NCBI GenBank assembly: GCA_964427505.1
Contig: CAYRUO010000008.1
Coordinates: forward strand, 42,022-106,021
DNA: 64,000 nucleotides
Direction: 5' to 3'
Origin: Thermanaerothrix sp034436175
GTDB lineage: Bacteria; Chloroflexota; Anaerolineae; Anaerolineales; Anaerolineaceae
How positions within the stretch are numbered: position 1 is the stretch's first letter; every line of letters starts with the position of its first letter. Below the pieces are notes generated by a model that did no database searches, was not told where the DNA came from, and saw only the letters and a program-made list of their open reading frames with translations. This document shows, one piece after another, positions 50,619 to 59,153 of this stretch. The translations under genes and the position numbers were made by a program.

Positions 50619-53123
50619 ATGCGTGGTCGAGTGTGGAGCATTGTGGTATTGTTGGGGGTGGGGATTTTTGCTACTTGGGTGGTGAGGGTCTTCTCGGTCG
50701 CGCAAGCCCAAAGTGCACAATCGAACACGTTAACCTTGCTTGGCCCGTTAGCGTGTCCGGCGGCAGGGTGTGCAGCCGGGCAGCGTTTGAACGTGCGTGC
50801 TGCCTTCTCGCTTAGTGGGTATGATCCGGCCCAATCCCCGAATGTACAGGTATGTGTGTATACCCCTATAAATTGGTCTGTTCCTGAGGCGACTTTTTCG
50901 CCCAGTGGGATTATCAGTGGCGCGACTTACGCTTTGGGTGACCTTTCTGCCTGTGAACCAGCACCTTCCGGCTATGAATTGAAAAATGGGGCTAGCGCAG
51001 CGCTGGGGGCAGATCAATTTGGGGATGCTTTGGATTTTGCATTTCGCATCGGTACCAATGCTGCATCCTCTGGCACACTGCGGGTGCGGGTGTTGGAAAG
51101 GAACAGCAATGGCTGGGTGCGAACGCAGGACCTTTTCCTTTACCTGCGGGTGATCCCGAAAACAACCAATGTTTATGTTGCCAACGATGCCACCGCCTGC
51201 GGTCAATTCAGCCCTTGTTATGTTAATAGTTTTGATGACCTCGCCAATGGTATTGGCACCGGGTTAAAGGACGCCGTGGATGCTGTGGATGCCGGTAGCG
51301 TGGTTAATCTACTGGGGGAGTACAGCATCAAAGGGCAAACGGTGATCATTGACAAACCCTTGACCCTTCAGGGGGTAAGCAATGCCACGCTTACGTATGT
51401 GGGCAGTATCTGTGACCAACCCATGCTTTATCTCAAGGGCGGTGTGACCCTGCGCGACTTGACGATCAAGGATGGCGCTTGTTTCTCGCCCAGCCGTGAT
51501 CTCGTTGTCGTTGAGCCCACGGGAGACGTGCGTATTGAATATGCCACACTGATCAACGGCAAAGATGCGCTTCATGTACTGGGGGGCGGAGGACAGGTGT
51601 TAATTCAGTTTAGCCATATCCAGGGCAATAGTGGATATGCCATTTGGAGCGATCCCGACCCGGCTTCGGGCAAGGTGATTGCTGTGGGAAATAATCTCTA
51701 TGGAAACCGCGCCGGGGCTCAAGTGGAATGCAATAATCGTGGTAGGGTCAATCATAATTTTCTGGGATGGGGCGGTTCACTAACATCTGCAGTGTCTCAA
51801 TGTGAATTCGACCCTATTAAAGCCCTGGGGGCGCCGGCCTTACGCCGCACTGATCGGCCTGGAGTGAGCGCCGCTCGAGTGACGGTTACCGAGAGCAAGG
51901 CCTATGCTTTTGAGGGACGCATTGGCTTCCAGCGTGTTGGGGGGGCTGATTTTGATCTTTATATCATTGAACATGGAGCGGGTAGTACGCTTAATGTGCC
52001 CTTTACCGGTGGTTCCGGTGATGATCTGATCCCTTGTAGTAGTTATTGGGATCTCTTTCTGACCGAGGGAGCATCTCCGGGAGGTGTACTCGATCTCTTC
52101 TTTCGCTATGACCTAAGCCCGGGGTGTGTTTCCAGCATTGAGTCGGCCCGGTATTGTGGTAGTGGCAATCCCGCGCTTTACCCACTGTGGTGGTATCATC
52201 CGGCCGGCAATATCACCCAGGGCTGGGATACCACCGGGCAAAACCCGGCTGGATCGGGCGCGGGTGGAAGTGCAGGGCAGGTGACCACATGCCTTACCAA
52301 TGTCAAAGAAATTCAAGTCAGCCTTGATGACAGCGGACGTCCCGGGTTGACCGCAGATCTGGGATACCTGCCGTTTGTAGTAGGGTTGCCTGTTCAACCA
52401 ATAATGCTGACCCCCTCTCCTACTTTGACCTATACCCCTGCCATTACGCTTACTCCCAGTATTACACCTACCCGGACGGTTACGCTCACCCGAACGGTTA
52501 CGCTCACCCGAACGATCACGACCATTCCGACCTGGACGAGTTCGCCCATGCGCCCGTTTCTGCCTACCCGTTCGCGCACCCCAACGCCGACTCGCACACC
52601 CTTTGCGACGCGCACACCATCGCGCACCCCGTTCGGGGGAGTGACTATAACCCCCACGCTTCAGGCGACACGATCAGTTACCCCCACACCGCCGGGTTTT
52701 TCAGGTCAGACGCTAACCCCCGCAGGTTATCCCTTGTCATCCCCGACCGAAGGCGGTTTGACATCCGGAACGGCTTATCCGGGGGCAAAAACTCCAGCCC
52801 ATACGGAGCTAACGCCGAAAGAGGGTTACCCAAGCGGCGGCATCACAACCCCTGTTCCCCAAACTTCGATGTTACCCACCGATTCTTCGGTGCACACGCC
52901 GAGCGCTAACGCGAACACGAAACCACCCCAACCCGACCGACAGGGGGTCATTTGGGCGGTTGGTTTGGTTGGAGGTATTCTTATAAGTGGGGTGTTGTGG
53001 GGTTATTGGCACTACCGACGTTATCTCAAAATGAAAGGGTTGGCTTGGGTCGGAGATGCCAAGGCTTTAGAAGAGGGCCCCCCATCACCCGATGAACCGA
53101 GCGATCATTCTCCGTCCTTCTGA
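50619..53123 (+). CDS. Large surface protein: beta-helix, Thr/Pro stalk, C-terminal membrane anchor
   Basis: 834 residues, no named family. An N-terminal signal helix (about 7-30), a Cys-containing region, then a right-handed beta-helix-like part near 185-370 (VNLLGEYSIKGQTVIIDKPL, TLRDLTIKDGACF, EYATLINGKDALHVLGGGGQV). A further domain around 430-590 precedes a Thr/Pro/Arg-rich stalk (about 600-760, runs such as TPTPTRTPFATRTPSRTP). A membrane helix near 775-795 is followed by a short basic tail. Layout suggests a protein held to the outside of a single membrane. Its 3' end overlaps the convergent cupin gene by 19 bases. Confidence 0.8.
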   Translation: MRGRVWSIVVLLGVGIFATWVVRVFSVAQAQSAQSNTLTLLGPLACPAAGCAAGQRLNVRAAFSLSGYDPAQSPNVQVCVYTPINWSVPEATFSPSGIISGATYALGDLSACEPAPSGYELKNGASAALGADQFGDALDFAFRIGTNAASSGTLRVRVLERNSNGWVRTQDLFLYLRVIPKTTNVYVANDATACGQFSPCYVNSFDDLANGIGTGLKDAVDAVDAGSVVNLLGEYSIKGQTVIIDKPLTLQGVSNATLTYVGSICDQPMLYLKGGVTLRDLTIKDGACFSPSRDLVVVEPTGDVRIEYATLINGKDALHVLGGGGQVLIQFSHIQGNSGYAIWSDPDPASGKVIAVGNNLYGNRAGAQVECNNRGRVNHNFLGWGGSLTSAVSQCEFDPIKALGAPALRRTDRPGVSAARVTVTESKAYAFEGRIGFQRVGGADFDLYIIEHGAGSTLNVPFTGGSGDDLIPCSSYWDLFLTEGASPGGVLDLFFRYDLSPGCVSSIESARYCGSGNPALYPLWWYHPAGNITQGWDTTGQNPAGSGAGGSAGQVTTCLTNVKEIQVSLDDSGRPGLTADLGYLPFVVGLPVQPIMLTPSPTLTYTPAITLTPSITPTRTVTLTRTVTLTRTITTIPTWTSSPMRPFLPTRSRTPTPTRTPFATRTPSRTPFGGVTITPTLQATRSVTPTPPGFSGQTLTPAGYPLSSPTEGGLTSGTAYPGAKTPAHTELTPKEGYPSGGITTPVPQTSMLPTDSSVHTPSANANTKPPQPDRQGVIWAVGLVGGILISGVLWGYWHYRRYLKMKGLAWVGDAKALEEGPPSPDEPSDHSPSF
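52476..52511 (+). repeat. 18-bp tandem repeat in the stalk region
   Basis: Two exact copies of ACGGTTACGCTCACCCGA, encoding TVTLTR twice, followed by a decayed third copy. They lie inside the Thr/Pro-rich stalk of the surface protein gene (about 52400-52720), a likely site of length variation. Confidence 0.75.
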
Positions 53124-53452
53124 ACGAGAGGATCTGGTAGCATCAATAGAAGCATGCGTACGTCAGTGTGAGCCACCAGGGTGTGAGGGGTTTGGGCTTC
53201 CATAAAGAGCCAGGCACCGCTTTGGAGCCGGTATTTATCTCCGCCGACCTTTAGATCGCACTCACCCTCAAGAATATGGATAACCGCCGGCACAGAGGCA
53301 GTATGTTCGGATAGTTCTTGCCCGGCGGCGAAGAGGAAGAGAATGACCTTGAGGCGGGGATGCTGAAGAAGTGAGTGACTCAAAATGCTGTTCGGGGGTG
53401 GGTTGGGGACGACGGTGGTCAGATCTTCGTAAAGCGTATAAGGCTTTTGCAT
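53105..53452 (-). CDS. Small cupin-domain protein
   Basis: 115 residues, one cupin barrel. Motif 1 is GQELSEHTASVPAVIHILEGE: the usual second His of HxH is absent, while H49 and the closing Glu are kept. Motif 2 is GAWLFMEAQTPHTLVA with one His. A metal site, if any, is therefore incomplete. It is divergent from the protoglobin-MoaD gene and has a TATAGT -10 box with an upstream TTGCG-N4-CGCAA palindrome at activator distance. Function unknown. Confidence 0.8.
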   Translation of the reverse strand: MQKPYTLYEDLTTVVPNPPPNSILSHSLLQHPRLKVILFLFAAGQELSEHTASVPAVIHILEGECDLKVGGDKYRLQSGAWLFMEAQTPHTLVAHTDVRMLLLMLPDPLVQKDGE

Positions 53453-53482
53453 GGCGGCTTATCCTCGGTTGAGAGTGTGGTA

Positions 53483-53488
53483 ACTATA
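53483..53488 (-). promoter_or_regulatory. -10 box of the cupin gene
   Basis: TATAGT on the minus strand, 31 bases before the cupin ATG. No -35 box; the first palindrome is centred 34.5 bases upstream of its end. Confidence 0.55.
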
Positions 53489-53510
53489 GCCTTGTTTTGA
53501 AAAGCCGGCT

Positions 53511-53524
53511 TTGCGCTGGCGCAA
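53511..53524. promoter_or_regulatory. Crp/Fnr-like operator 1 (TTGCG-N4-CGCAA)
   Basis: TTGCG-CTGG-CGCAA, part of the longer palindrome TTTGCGC-TG-GCGCAAA (53510-53525), centre 53517.5. The distance from the centre to the end of the cupin -10 box (53483) is 34.5 bases, equal to class II activator geometry (-41.5). Confidence 0.65.
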
Positions 53525-53532
53525 ATTTCTTA

Positions 53533-53546
53533 TTGCGTTATCGCAA
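53533..53546. promoter_or_regulatory. Crp/Fnr-like operator 2 (TTGCG-N4-CGCAA)
   Basis: TTGCG-TTAT-CGCAA, centre 53539.5, exactly 22 bp from operator 1 and so on the same face of the helix. The distance to the end of the plus-strand -10 box (53574) is again 34.5 bases. Confidence 0.65.
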
Positions 53547-53568
53547 ACTTATTGTTCATTGTCGTTTC

Positions 53569-53574
53569 TATAAT
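53569..53574 (+). promoter_or_regulatory. -10 box of the protoglobin-MoaD gene
   Basis: A perfect TATAAT, 37 bases before the ATG at 53611. No -35 box is seen, as expected for an activator-dependent promoter. Confidence 0.6.
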
Positions 53575-53610
53575 AAAGGAAACTCTATTTGTGAAGAGGT
53601 TATAGTAACT

Positions 53611-54555
53611 ATGGAAAAGATGTTGGATTGGCAGATAGCCCCTATGGTATGGAGCAAAGCGAATCTAAATGTCCCGGTGTGGGAACTTCGCGGCTTAGAA
53701 CCTTTGCCCGAAGAAACCTGGGATCACCTCAAAGAATTTCTCCATCTTGATGAGGGCGATATTCAAGCCATGCTCGAAACGGTCGAGCCCCTATTGGAAC
53801 ACGCCCATTCTCTCGTGGTGGAAAATTATGCTTATCTGGAATCCTTTCCGGAGACGGCGGCGCTGTTGGGGTGGAGTGGGGGCGCAGATCCGGCGCACTT
53901 GGCCGAACGGCGGCGCTTCTTCACGGTGTGGTTGGCGCGCACGTTAGGGTTGGATTTCAGTCATGATTTCGCTTCTTATCTCTTTCGTGCCGGTCAAGTG
54001 CACGCCGGGCATGGCAAGCGACACATCCACATCCCGAGTGACTATGTCACCGGGGCGATTGGGCTGATGACGGCGGCATTCGCTCGTGTCTTGGAGCAGA
54101 CTCAAATAGACGCCAATATCAGGCTGAGAGCCCTGGCGGGTTGGAATAAGGTGTTTATCCTGCACCTTCAGATGATGCTGCGCGGTTATCAGACCGCTTT
54201 GGCGTTGGGGGAGGGGGATGTTGAAATCAATGTGACCCTTTATGGGCGCATGCGAGCACTTGTTGGACGGGAGGCGATAACCATTAAAATCTTTTCCGGA
54301 CCGACCGTCTTGGATGTCTTGCGCAAATTTTTCAACTACTATCCCCGTGTTCGTTCGGAAGCATTGGAAAGTCGGTGGGAAAGCCGTCATCATGAGGATG
54401 CGCGCGGGAATCCCTGGATGGATGTGGAAAGAGTTTATCGGCCTCGTCCTGGTTGGCGGGTGCTACGGAATGGACGGGATATCGCCTATCTGGAATGCGA
54501 GCAGTGGCGATTGGCAGAGGGAGATGAGGTGGCAATTTTCCCTCCCGGGCGGTAG
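53611..54555 (+). CDS. Protoglobin-like sensor fused to a MoaD/ThiS-like domain
   Basis: 314 residues. Residues 25-200 look like a protoglobin/globin-sensor domain: helical, with GQVHAGHGKRHIHIPSDYVTG, where His131 lies at the usual proximal heme ligand position of this family. Residues 205-314 look like a MoaD/ThiS beta-grasp domain (INVTLYGRMRALVGR, a TVLDVLRKF helix, VLRNGRDI, LAEGDEVAIFPP). The C-terminus is PPGR, not the GG needed for adenylation by MoeB-type enzymes. Heme sensing of O2, NO or CO linked to a beta-grasp output is inferred. The ATG at 53611 follows AGAGG by 11 bases. Confidence 0.75.
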   Translation: MEKMLDWQIAPMVWSKANLNVPVWELRGLEPLPEETWDHLKEFLHLDEGDIQAMLETVEPLLEHAHSLVVENYAYLESFPETAALLGWSGGADPAHLAERRRFFTVWLARTLGLDFSHDFASYLFRAGQVHAGHGKRHIHIPSDYVTGAIGLMTAAFARVLEQTQIDANIRLRALAGWNKVFILHLQMMLRGYQTALALGEGDVEINVTLYGRMRALVGREAITIKIFSGPTVLDVLRKFFNYYPRVRSEALESRWESRHHEDARGNPWMDVERVYRPRPGWRVLRNGRDIAYLECEQWRLAEGDEVAIFPPGR

Positions 54556-54601
54556 CAGGTATAAGTAAGGGGTCTCTGCGCATAGGATTGTGAAAAGCCT
54601 G

Positions 54602-54629
54602 TTGAAACCCCCGCGGGACTGGTTATACT
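54602..54629 (+). promoter_or_regulatory. Promoter of the MEMO-family gene
   Basis: TTGAAA (54602-54607), a 16-bp spacer and TATACT (54624-54629). A perfect TATAAT overlaps at 54629-54634 with a longer spacer. Confidence 0.5.
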
Positions 54630-54658
54630 ATAATAAAAGACCAGAGCGGAGGTTTTCG

Positions 54659-55504
54659 ATGACGGTCATCCCAGAGGTGCGTCCTTCGCCCATCGCGGGC
54701 TTGTGGTATAGCGGTGATCCACTCGAACTGGCTGAACAAGTCGATCGTTACCTTGCCGAGGCTAAACTACCCCCTCTGGTGGGGGAAGTGGTAGGAGTGA
54801 TTGCCCCCCATGCCGGACATCGCTACTCGGGGCGTACGGCGGGCTACGCGTTTCGCACGGTCTTAGACCAGGAACGGGATGTGGTGGTAGTCGTCTCTCC
54901 GTTTCACCGTTTCCATCCCGCCCCGGTACTGACGACGGCCCATCAGATGTATGAGACGCCGCTGGGCACGATTGAGGTTGCTCATGACCTACTAGATGAA
55001 CTTGATCGAGGGTTGAGGCAGAAATTTCAGGTGGGTTTGACCCCGATTGCAAATGATGACGAGCACTCGCTTGAAATTGAACTGCCGTTTCTGCAGAGGG
55101 CGCTGCGTGGGCGTTTTCGCTTGCTCCCACTTATGCTGCGGAGCAAGAATGAAACGCTGTTAAGGGTTATGGGTCAAACGTTGGCGGAAGTGGTAAAGGG
55201 AAAAAATTGTTTATTGGTCGCCAGCACTGATCTTTCTCACTTTTATCCGGAAAAGGTGGCGCGCCGTCTGGATGGTGAGATGTTGCGCCAGATCGCGCGC
55301 TTCTCTCCTGAAGGGGTGTTACAGGCGGAAGAAAACGGCACGGGGTATGCGTGTGGTGTGGCGGCAGTGGTTACCGTGATGATTGCAGCAAAGGCTCTGG
55401 GCGCTAATCATGTTGAAATCCTGGACTACACCACCTCCGCCGATGCCACGGGGGATACGACCTCGGTGGTGGGGTATGGTGCCGCCGCCATCCTGCGCCG
55501 CTAA
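54659..55504 (+). CDS. amrB: MEMO-family protein (AmmeMemoRadiSam system protein B)
   Basis: 281 residues from the ATG at 54659, which follows GCGGAGG. MEMO fold related to LigB dioxygenases: AGLWYSGDP, VIAPHAGHRYSGRTAGYAF, SPFHR, DDEHSLEIELPFLQ, STDLSHFYP and the final DATGDTTSVVGYGAAAI. The His/Asp/Cys residues that could bind a metal are kept. Members are often found with an AMMECR1 protein and a radical SAM enzyme (AmrA, AmrS); neither is next to it here. Reaction unknown. Leads into priA. Confidence 0.92.
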   Translation: MTVIPEVRPSPIAGLWYSGDPLELAEQVDRYLAEAKLPPLVGEVVGVIAPHAGHRYSGRTAGYAFRTVLDQERDVVVVVSPFHRFHPAPVLTTAHQMYETPLGTIEVAHDLLDELDRGLRQKFQVGLTPIANDDEHSLEIELPFLQRALRGRFRLLPLMLRSKNETLLRVMGQTLAEVVKGKNCLLVASTDLSHFYPEKVARRLDGEMLRQIARFSPEGVLQAEENGTGYACGVAAVVTVMIAAKALGANHVEILDYTTSADATGDTTSVVGYGAAAILRR

Positions 55505-55526
55505 ACCACAGATTTTTAGGTGAAAT

Positions 55527-58028
55527 TTGGGCAACGAGGCACATCGTTACGCTCGGGTTGTTGTTGATCTCCCCGGAGTTGGGCGAGAGTTTGATTACTT
55601 AATCCCTCCAGCCTTTCAGGGACGGGTGCACAAGGGTACGCTGATCGTTGTACCATTTGGCGATCGGCGAGCCTATGGGATTGTTATTGAGACCTGTGCG
55701 CAATCAGAACATGCTCAGCGGGCGATTGAGGCAGTGCTAGATGACCGTCCCGTGGTTACCCCGGCTCAAATTGAATTGGCGCGTATCCTCAGCGAAAGCA
55801 CTCTCTCGCCATTAAATACCGTTCTCTTTGCGATGCTGCCCCCAGGGCTTTCTCAACAGGCCGACGTGCTCTATACGTGGCTCGGTTCGGACGAGATAGG
55901 TGGAATGGGAGAAACCGAAAGGGCACTCGTGCACTTACTGGTGCGACGTGGTGCCTTGCGCGGACGCCAGATTGATGCCGCACTCCCTTATCGGGATTGG
56001 CGCACTGCCGCCCGCCGTCTAATCCGGCGTGGATTGCTGCGCGCCGAACCGGTGCTACCGCCATCTTCGGTGCGTCCTAAGGTGGTGCGGACAGCCCAAT
56101 TGGCTTGCTCACCGGAAGAAGCACAAGCCCAATTACCCTATCTTGGGCGATCGGGTACTGTGGCCCTCGAGCGTCGTCAGGCGATGTTGCGTTTTCTAAT
56201 CCAGGAACCCTGGCCGCTGGATGTGACCTGGTTATATGCCGTGAGTGGGGGAAACCGCGCTGACTTGGACTACCTCGCCGAGAGGGGATTAATTCGGCTG
56301 AGTGAAACTGAGGTTTGGCGTGATCCACTGGAAGGAATTGCTATAGAAGACGAGCCCACGGCGCCGCTTAACCTTACCCCTGACCAACAGCGCGCTCTGG
56401 CGGTCATTTTACAAAATCTGCGTCCATCTGATGAAACGGTCAAAAAACCCATTCTGCTTTTCGGGGTGACGGGATCGGGCAAGACTGAAATTTACCTTCA
56501 AAGTGTTGCGGCAGCCCTGGCACAGGGAAAACAAGCACTTGTTCTGGTGCCGGAGATTGCGCTCACGCCTCAATTGGTGCGGCGCTTCCTGGCACGCTTT
56601 CCGGGTCAGGTGGGTCTAATGCATTCACGACTTTCTGCCGGGGAGCGTTATGACACCTGGCGTCGGGTGCGGGAAGGGCGTTTAGCGATCGTTATTGGTC
56701 CACGGAGTGCACTATTTACCCCCATGGAGCGCTTGGGGCTGATTATTTTAGATGAAGCCCACGAACCTTCTTATTACCAAGGAGAAACACCCCCTTATTA
56801 TCATGCGGTCCAAGCCGCCATGGAATACGCGCGCCTGACCGGTAGCGTGTTAGTACTTGGATCCGCAACCCCAGATGTTGTTCATTATTATCGGGCTCAA
56901 AAAGAAGGTTGGCCGATTTTGCGATTACCGGAGCGGGTGCGAACGGCTCGGGACCCGAATGGGCAAGCAGGGCAAGGCGGGGCTGTTGAGCCTGCCCCGC
57001 TCCCCGAGGTCAAGATTGTGGACATGCGGCAGGAACTTAAAGCCGGTAATCGTTCCATTTTCAGCCGAGTCCTGCTGGAGAGCCTAGAACACGTCATTCA
57101 GGCAGGGCAGCAGGCCATTCTTTACCTGAACCGCTTGGGGGCGGCTACCTATATATTTTGTCGTGAATGCGGTTATGTGCTCAAGTGTCCGCGGTGTGAT
57201 ATCCCTTTGACCTATCATCTCGCCCCGGTTGGCCTGATTTGTCATCGGTGTAATTACCGCCGTCAGGTACCAAAGACATGTCCCCAATGTGGTGGGCGAG
57301 AGTTCCGCCATTATGGTTTGGGGACGGAGCGCGTAGAGCAAGAATTGGGGCATGTTTTCCCGGGCATACGCGTCCTGCGGCTGGATTCCTCGACCAGCCG
57401 GGTCAAGGGGGCTGTAGATTTGATCCTGACCCATTTTGCTCATCATCAGGCCGACGTTCTCGTTGGAACGCAAATGCTGGCTAAAGGTTTGGATCTCCCC
57501 TTGGTGACGTTGGTGGGAGTGATCCTTGCCGATGTGGGGTTAACGTTACCGGATTTTCGGGCCGCGGAACGTGCCTTTCAATTGCTCACCCAGGTCGCCG
57601 GACGAGCAGGACGTGGGTCATGGGGGGGCCGCGTGATTTTGCAGACGTTCCAACCCGAGCATTATGCCATCCGTTACGCTGCTCAACACGACTATGAGGG
57701 CTTTTTTGGCTATGAATTGGAATTGAGGCGCCGGATAGGTTATCCACCTTTTGCGCGTCTGGTGCGTTTAGAGTTTCGCCATAAAGAGCAACGCGTGGTA
57801 GAACAGGAAAGCGAAAGAATGGCGGAACGCATCCGGCGTTGGATGGCGGAAAGTGGTAAACCTCGTTGCGAGGTGATTGGGCCAGCGCCCTGCTTTTACA
57901 CCCGCTTGGAGGGATGGTATCGTTGGCAGATTATTCTCCGGGGTGAGGATCCAACCTTTTTGCTACATTCACACCTTTCCGAATTAAAAGACTGGCGGGT
58001 CGAAGTGGACCCGCCCAGCCTGCTTTAG
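55527..58028 (+). CDS. priA: Primosomal replication restart helicase PriA
   Basis: 833 residues. N-terminal 3' DNA-binding domain (VDLPGVGREFDYLIPP), Walker A GVTGSGKTE, DEAH box ILDEAHE, SATPD motif, the zinc-binding insert (CRECGYVLKCPRC, CHRCNYRRQVPKTCPQC), helicase motifs IV-VI including GTQMLAKGLDLP and QVAGRAGRG. Restarts stalled replication forks. TTG start at 55527 is the only one that gives the full N-terminus. Convergent with the M23 peptidase gene. Confidence 0.95.
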   Translation: MGNEAHRYARVVVDLPGVGREFDYLIPPAFQGRVHKGTLIVVPFGDRRAYGIVIETCAQSEHAQRAIEAVLDDRPVVTPAQIELARILSESTLSPLNTVLFAMLPPGLSQQADVLYTWLGSDEIGGMGETERALVHLLVRRGALRGRQIDAALPYRDWRTAARRLIRRGLLRAEPVLPPSSVRPKVVRTAQLACSPEEAQAQLPYLGRSGTVALERRQAMLRFLIQEPWPLDVTWLYAVSGGNRADLDYLAERGLIRLSETEVWRDPLEGIAIEDEPTAPLNLTPDQQRALAVILQNLRPSDETVKKPILLFGVTGSGKTEIYLQSVAAALAQGKQALVLVPEIALTPQLVRRFLARFPGQVGLMHSRLSAGERYDTWRRVREGRLAIVIGPRSALFTPMERLGLIILDEAHEPSYYQGETPPYYHAVQAAMEYARLTGSVLVLGSATPDVVHYYRAQKEGWPILRLPERVRTARDPNGQAGQGGAVEPAPLPEVKIVDMRQELKAGNRSIFSRVLLESLEHVIQAGQQAILYLNRLGAATYIFCRECGYVLKCPRCDIPLTYHLAPVGLICHRCNYRRQVPKTCPQCGGREFRHYGLGTERVEQELGHVFPGIRVLRLDSSTSRVKGAVDLILTHFAHHQADVLVGTQMLAKGLDLPLVTLVGVILADVGLTLPDFRAAERAFQLLTQVAGRAGRGSWGGRVILQTFQPEHYAIRYAAQHDYEGFFGYELELRRRIGYPPFARLVRLEFRHKEQRVVEQESERMAERIRRWMAESGKPRCEVIGPAPCFYTRLEGWYRWQIILRGEDPTFLLHSHLSELKDWRVEVDPPSLL

Positions 58029-58049
58029 ATTTTGGGAAAGGGATATCTC

Positions 58050-59153
58050 TTAAGGTAACACGTACCAGGGGTTGACAAACCCACCCATGTAGCGCACCTC
58101 GAAGTGGAGGTGGGGGCCGGTCGAGCGTCCGGTGCTGCCGGCCAGGCCAATGACCTGCCCTTGGCGCACGCTGGCGCCGCAACTCACCCGAATGGCGCTT
58201 AAGTGGGCATAAAGGGTTTGGTAGCCGTTACCGTGGTCAATCATGACCATATTGCCGTAACCACCGCTGATCCAACCGGCATAGACCACCACGCCGCTAT
58301 CGGCGGCATATATCGGATCGCCCATGCCGGCGGCAATATCAATAGCCATATGACCATCCCAGTAATCATTACCTGAAAGGACATGCTGTGGTGCTGGCCA
58401 GATAAAGGTGCCGCTTCCATAGGCACCGCCCTGACCGGTATCGCAAGCACCAGGACCGAGGATGCTCTTATTGACCCCGGCTGGGCCACGCGGAATGCTA
58501 GGTACCACCCAGGTGCGGAATTCGCGCCGTCCACCCGGCACCATAACGTATTGGCCTGGCTCGATAACCGGATTAGTAATATCGAGTTTATTCCCCGGCC
58601 AAAGTAAGATATCCTCAGGTTTGACCCGGAAAGAGGCGGCGACCGATTCGAGAGTATCGCCTTCTTTCCATTTGTAGTAAACCCCATCGGTGGGCGGGAT
58701 GATTAGCTTAAGCCCAACCTCGATCATGTGTGGATCGTCATTTAAGACGTCATAATTCGCCCATAAGACGCTCTCGGGCTTGAGGTTGAACTTTTTGGCA
58801 ATTCCAAAAATGGAATCGCCTTTCTGAACCTCATAAGTGATAGCGCCTTCACGAGGTTGGGAAGCCACAATTGTGTGTGGGTTTGCCGTACGGGTTATGG
58901 AATCTTGCCCTTGTGATTCCGGAAGCGGTGGGAGTGTGGCAACGCCACTGTTGGCCGGAAGTTCTAGTGGCGCGCTTATAGGGTCACTTGGAACAGATGA
59001 AGAAGCCGCGGTCACACGTTGGACGATGAGGAACACCGCCAACGCCAGCATGGCCGCAGCGACCAGCCAGAGTAAGCGTGCCAGCCAAGGTGATGAAGTG
59101 CCCCCCGAAGTCTCCGGAATCCGCGGTGTGCGGGTCGGGGTGACTTGGGTCAC
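58050..59153 (-). CDS. LysM-LysM-M23 peptidoglycan endopeptidase
   Basis: 367 residues. One N-terminal membrane helix (about 24-46) after a Pro/Thr-rich cytoplasmic start, a linker, two LysM domains (YEVQKGDSIFGIAKKFNL and YKWKEGDTLESVAASFRV), and a C-terminal M23 domain with zinc ligands in GHMAIDIA and HLHFEVR. It probably cuts cell wall cross-links outside the membrane. GTG start overlaps the rho stop (GTGA), so it is translated with rho. Confidence 0.93.
   Translation of the reverse strand: MTQVTPTRTPRIPETSGGTSSPWLARLLWLVAAAMLALAVFLIVQRVTAASSSVPSDPISAPLELPANSGVATLPPLPESQGQDSITRTANPHTIVASQPREGAITYEVQKGDSIFGIAKKFNLKPESVLWANYDVLNDDPHMIEVGLKLIIPPTDGVYYKWKEGDTLESVAASFRVKPEDILLWPGNKLDITNPVIEPGQYVMVPGGRREFRTWVVPSIPRGPAGVNKSILGPGACDTGQGGAYGSGTFIWPAPQHVLSGNDYWDGHMAIDIAAGMGDPIYAADSGVVVYAGWISGGYGNMVMIDHGNGYQTLYAHLSAIRVSCGASVRQGQVIGLAGSTGRSTGPHLHFEVRYMGGFVNPWYVLP

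Noticed and set aside
57741..57749. TTATCCACC resembling a DnaA box
   Set aside because: Single imperfect site inside priA; no cluster, no AT-rich region, and no dnaA or dnaN next to rpmH, so no origin is called.
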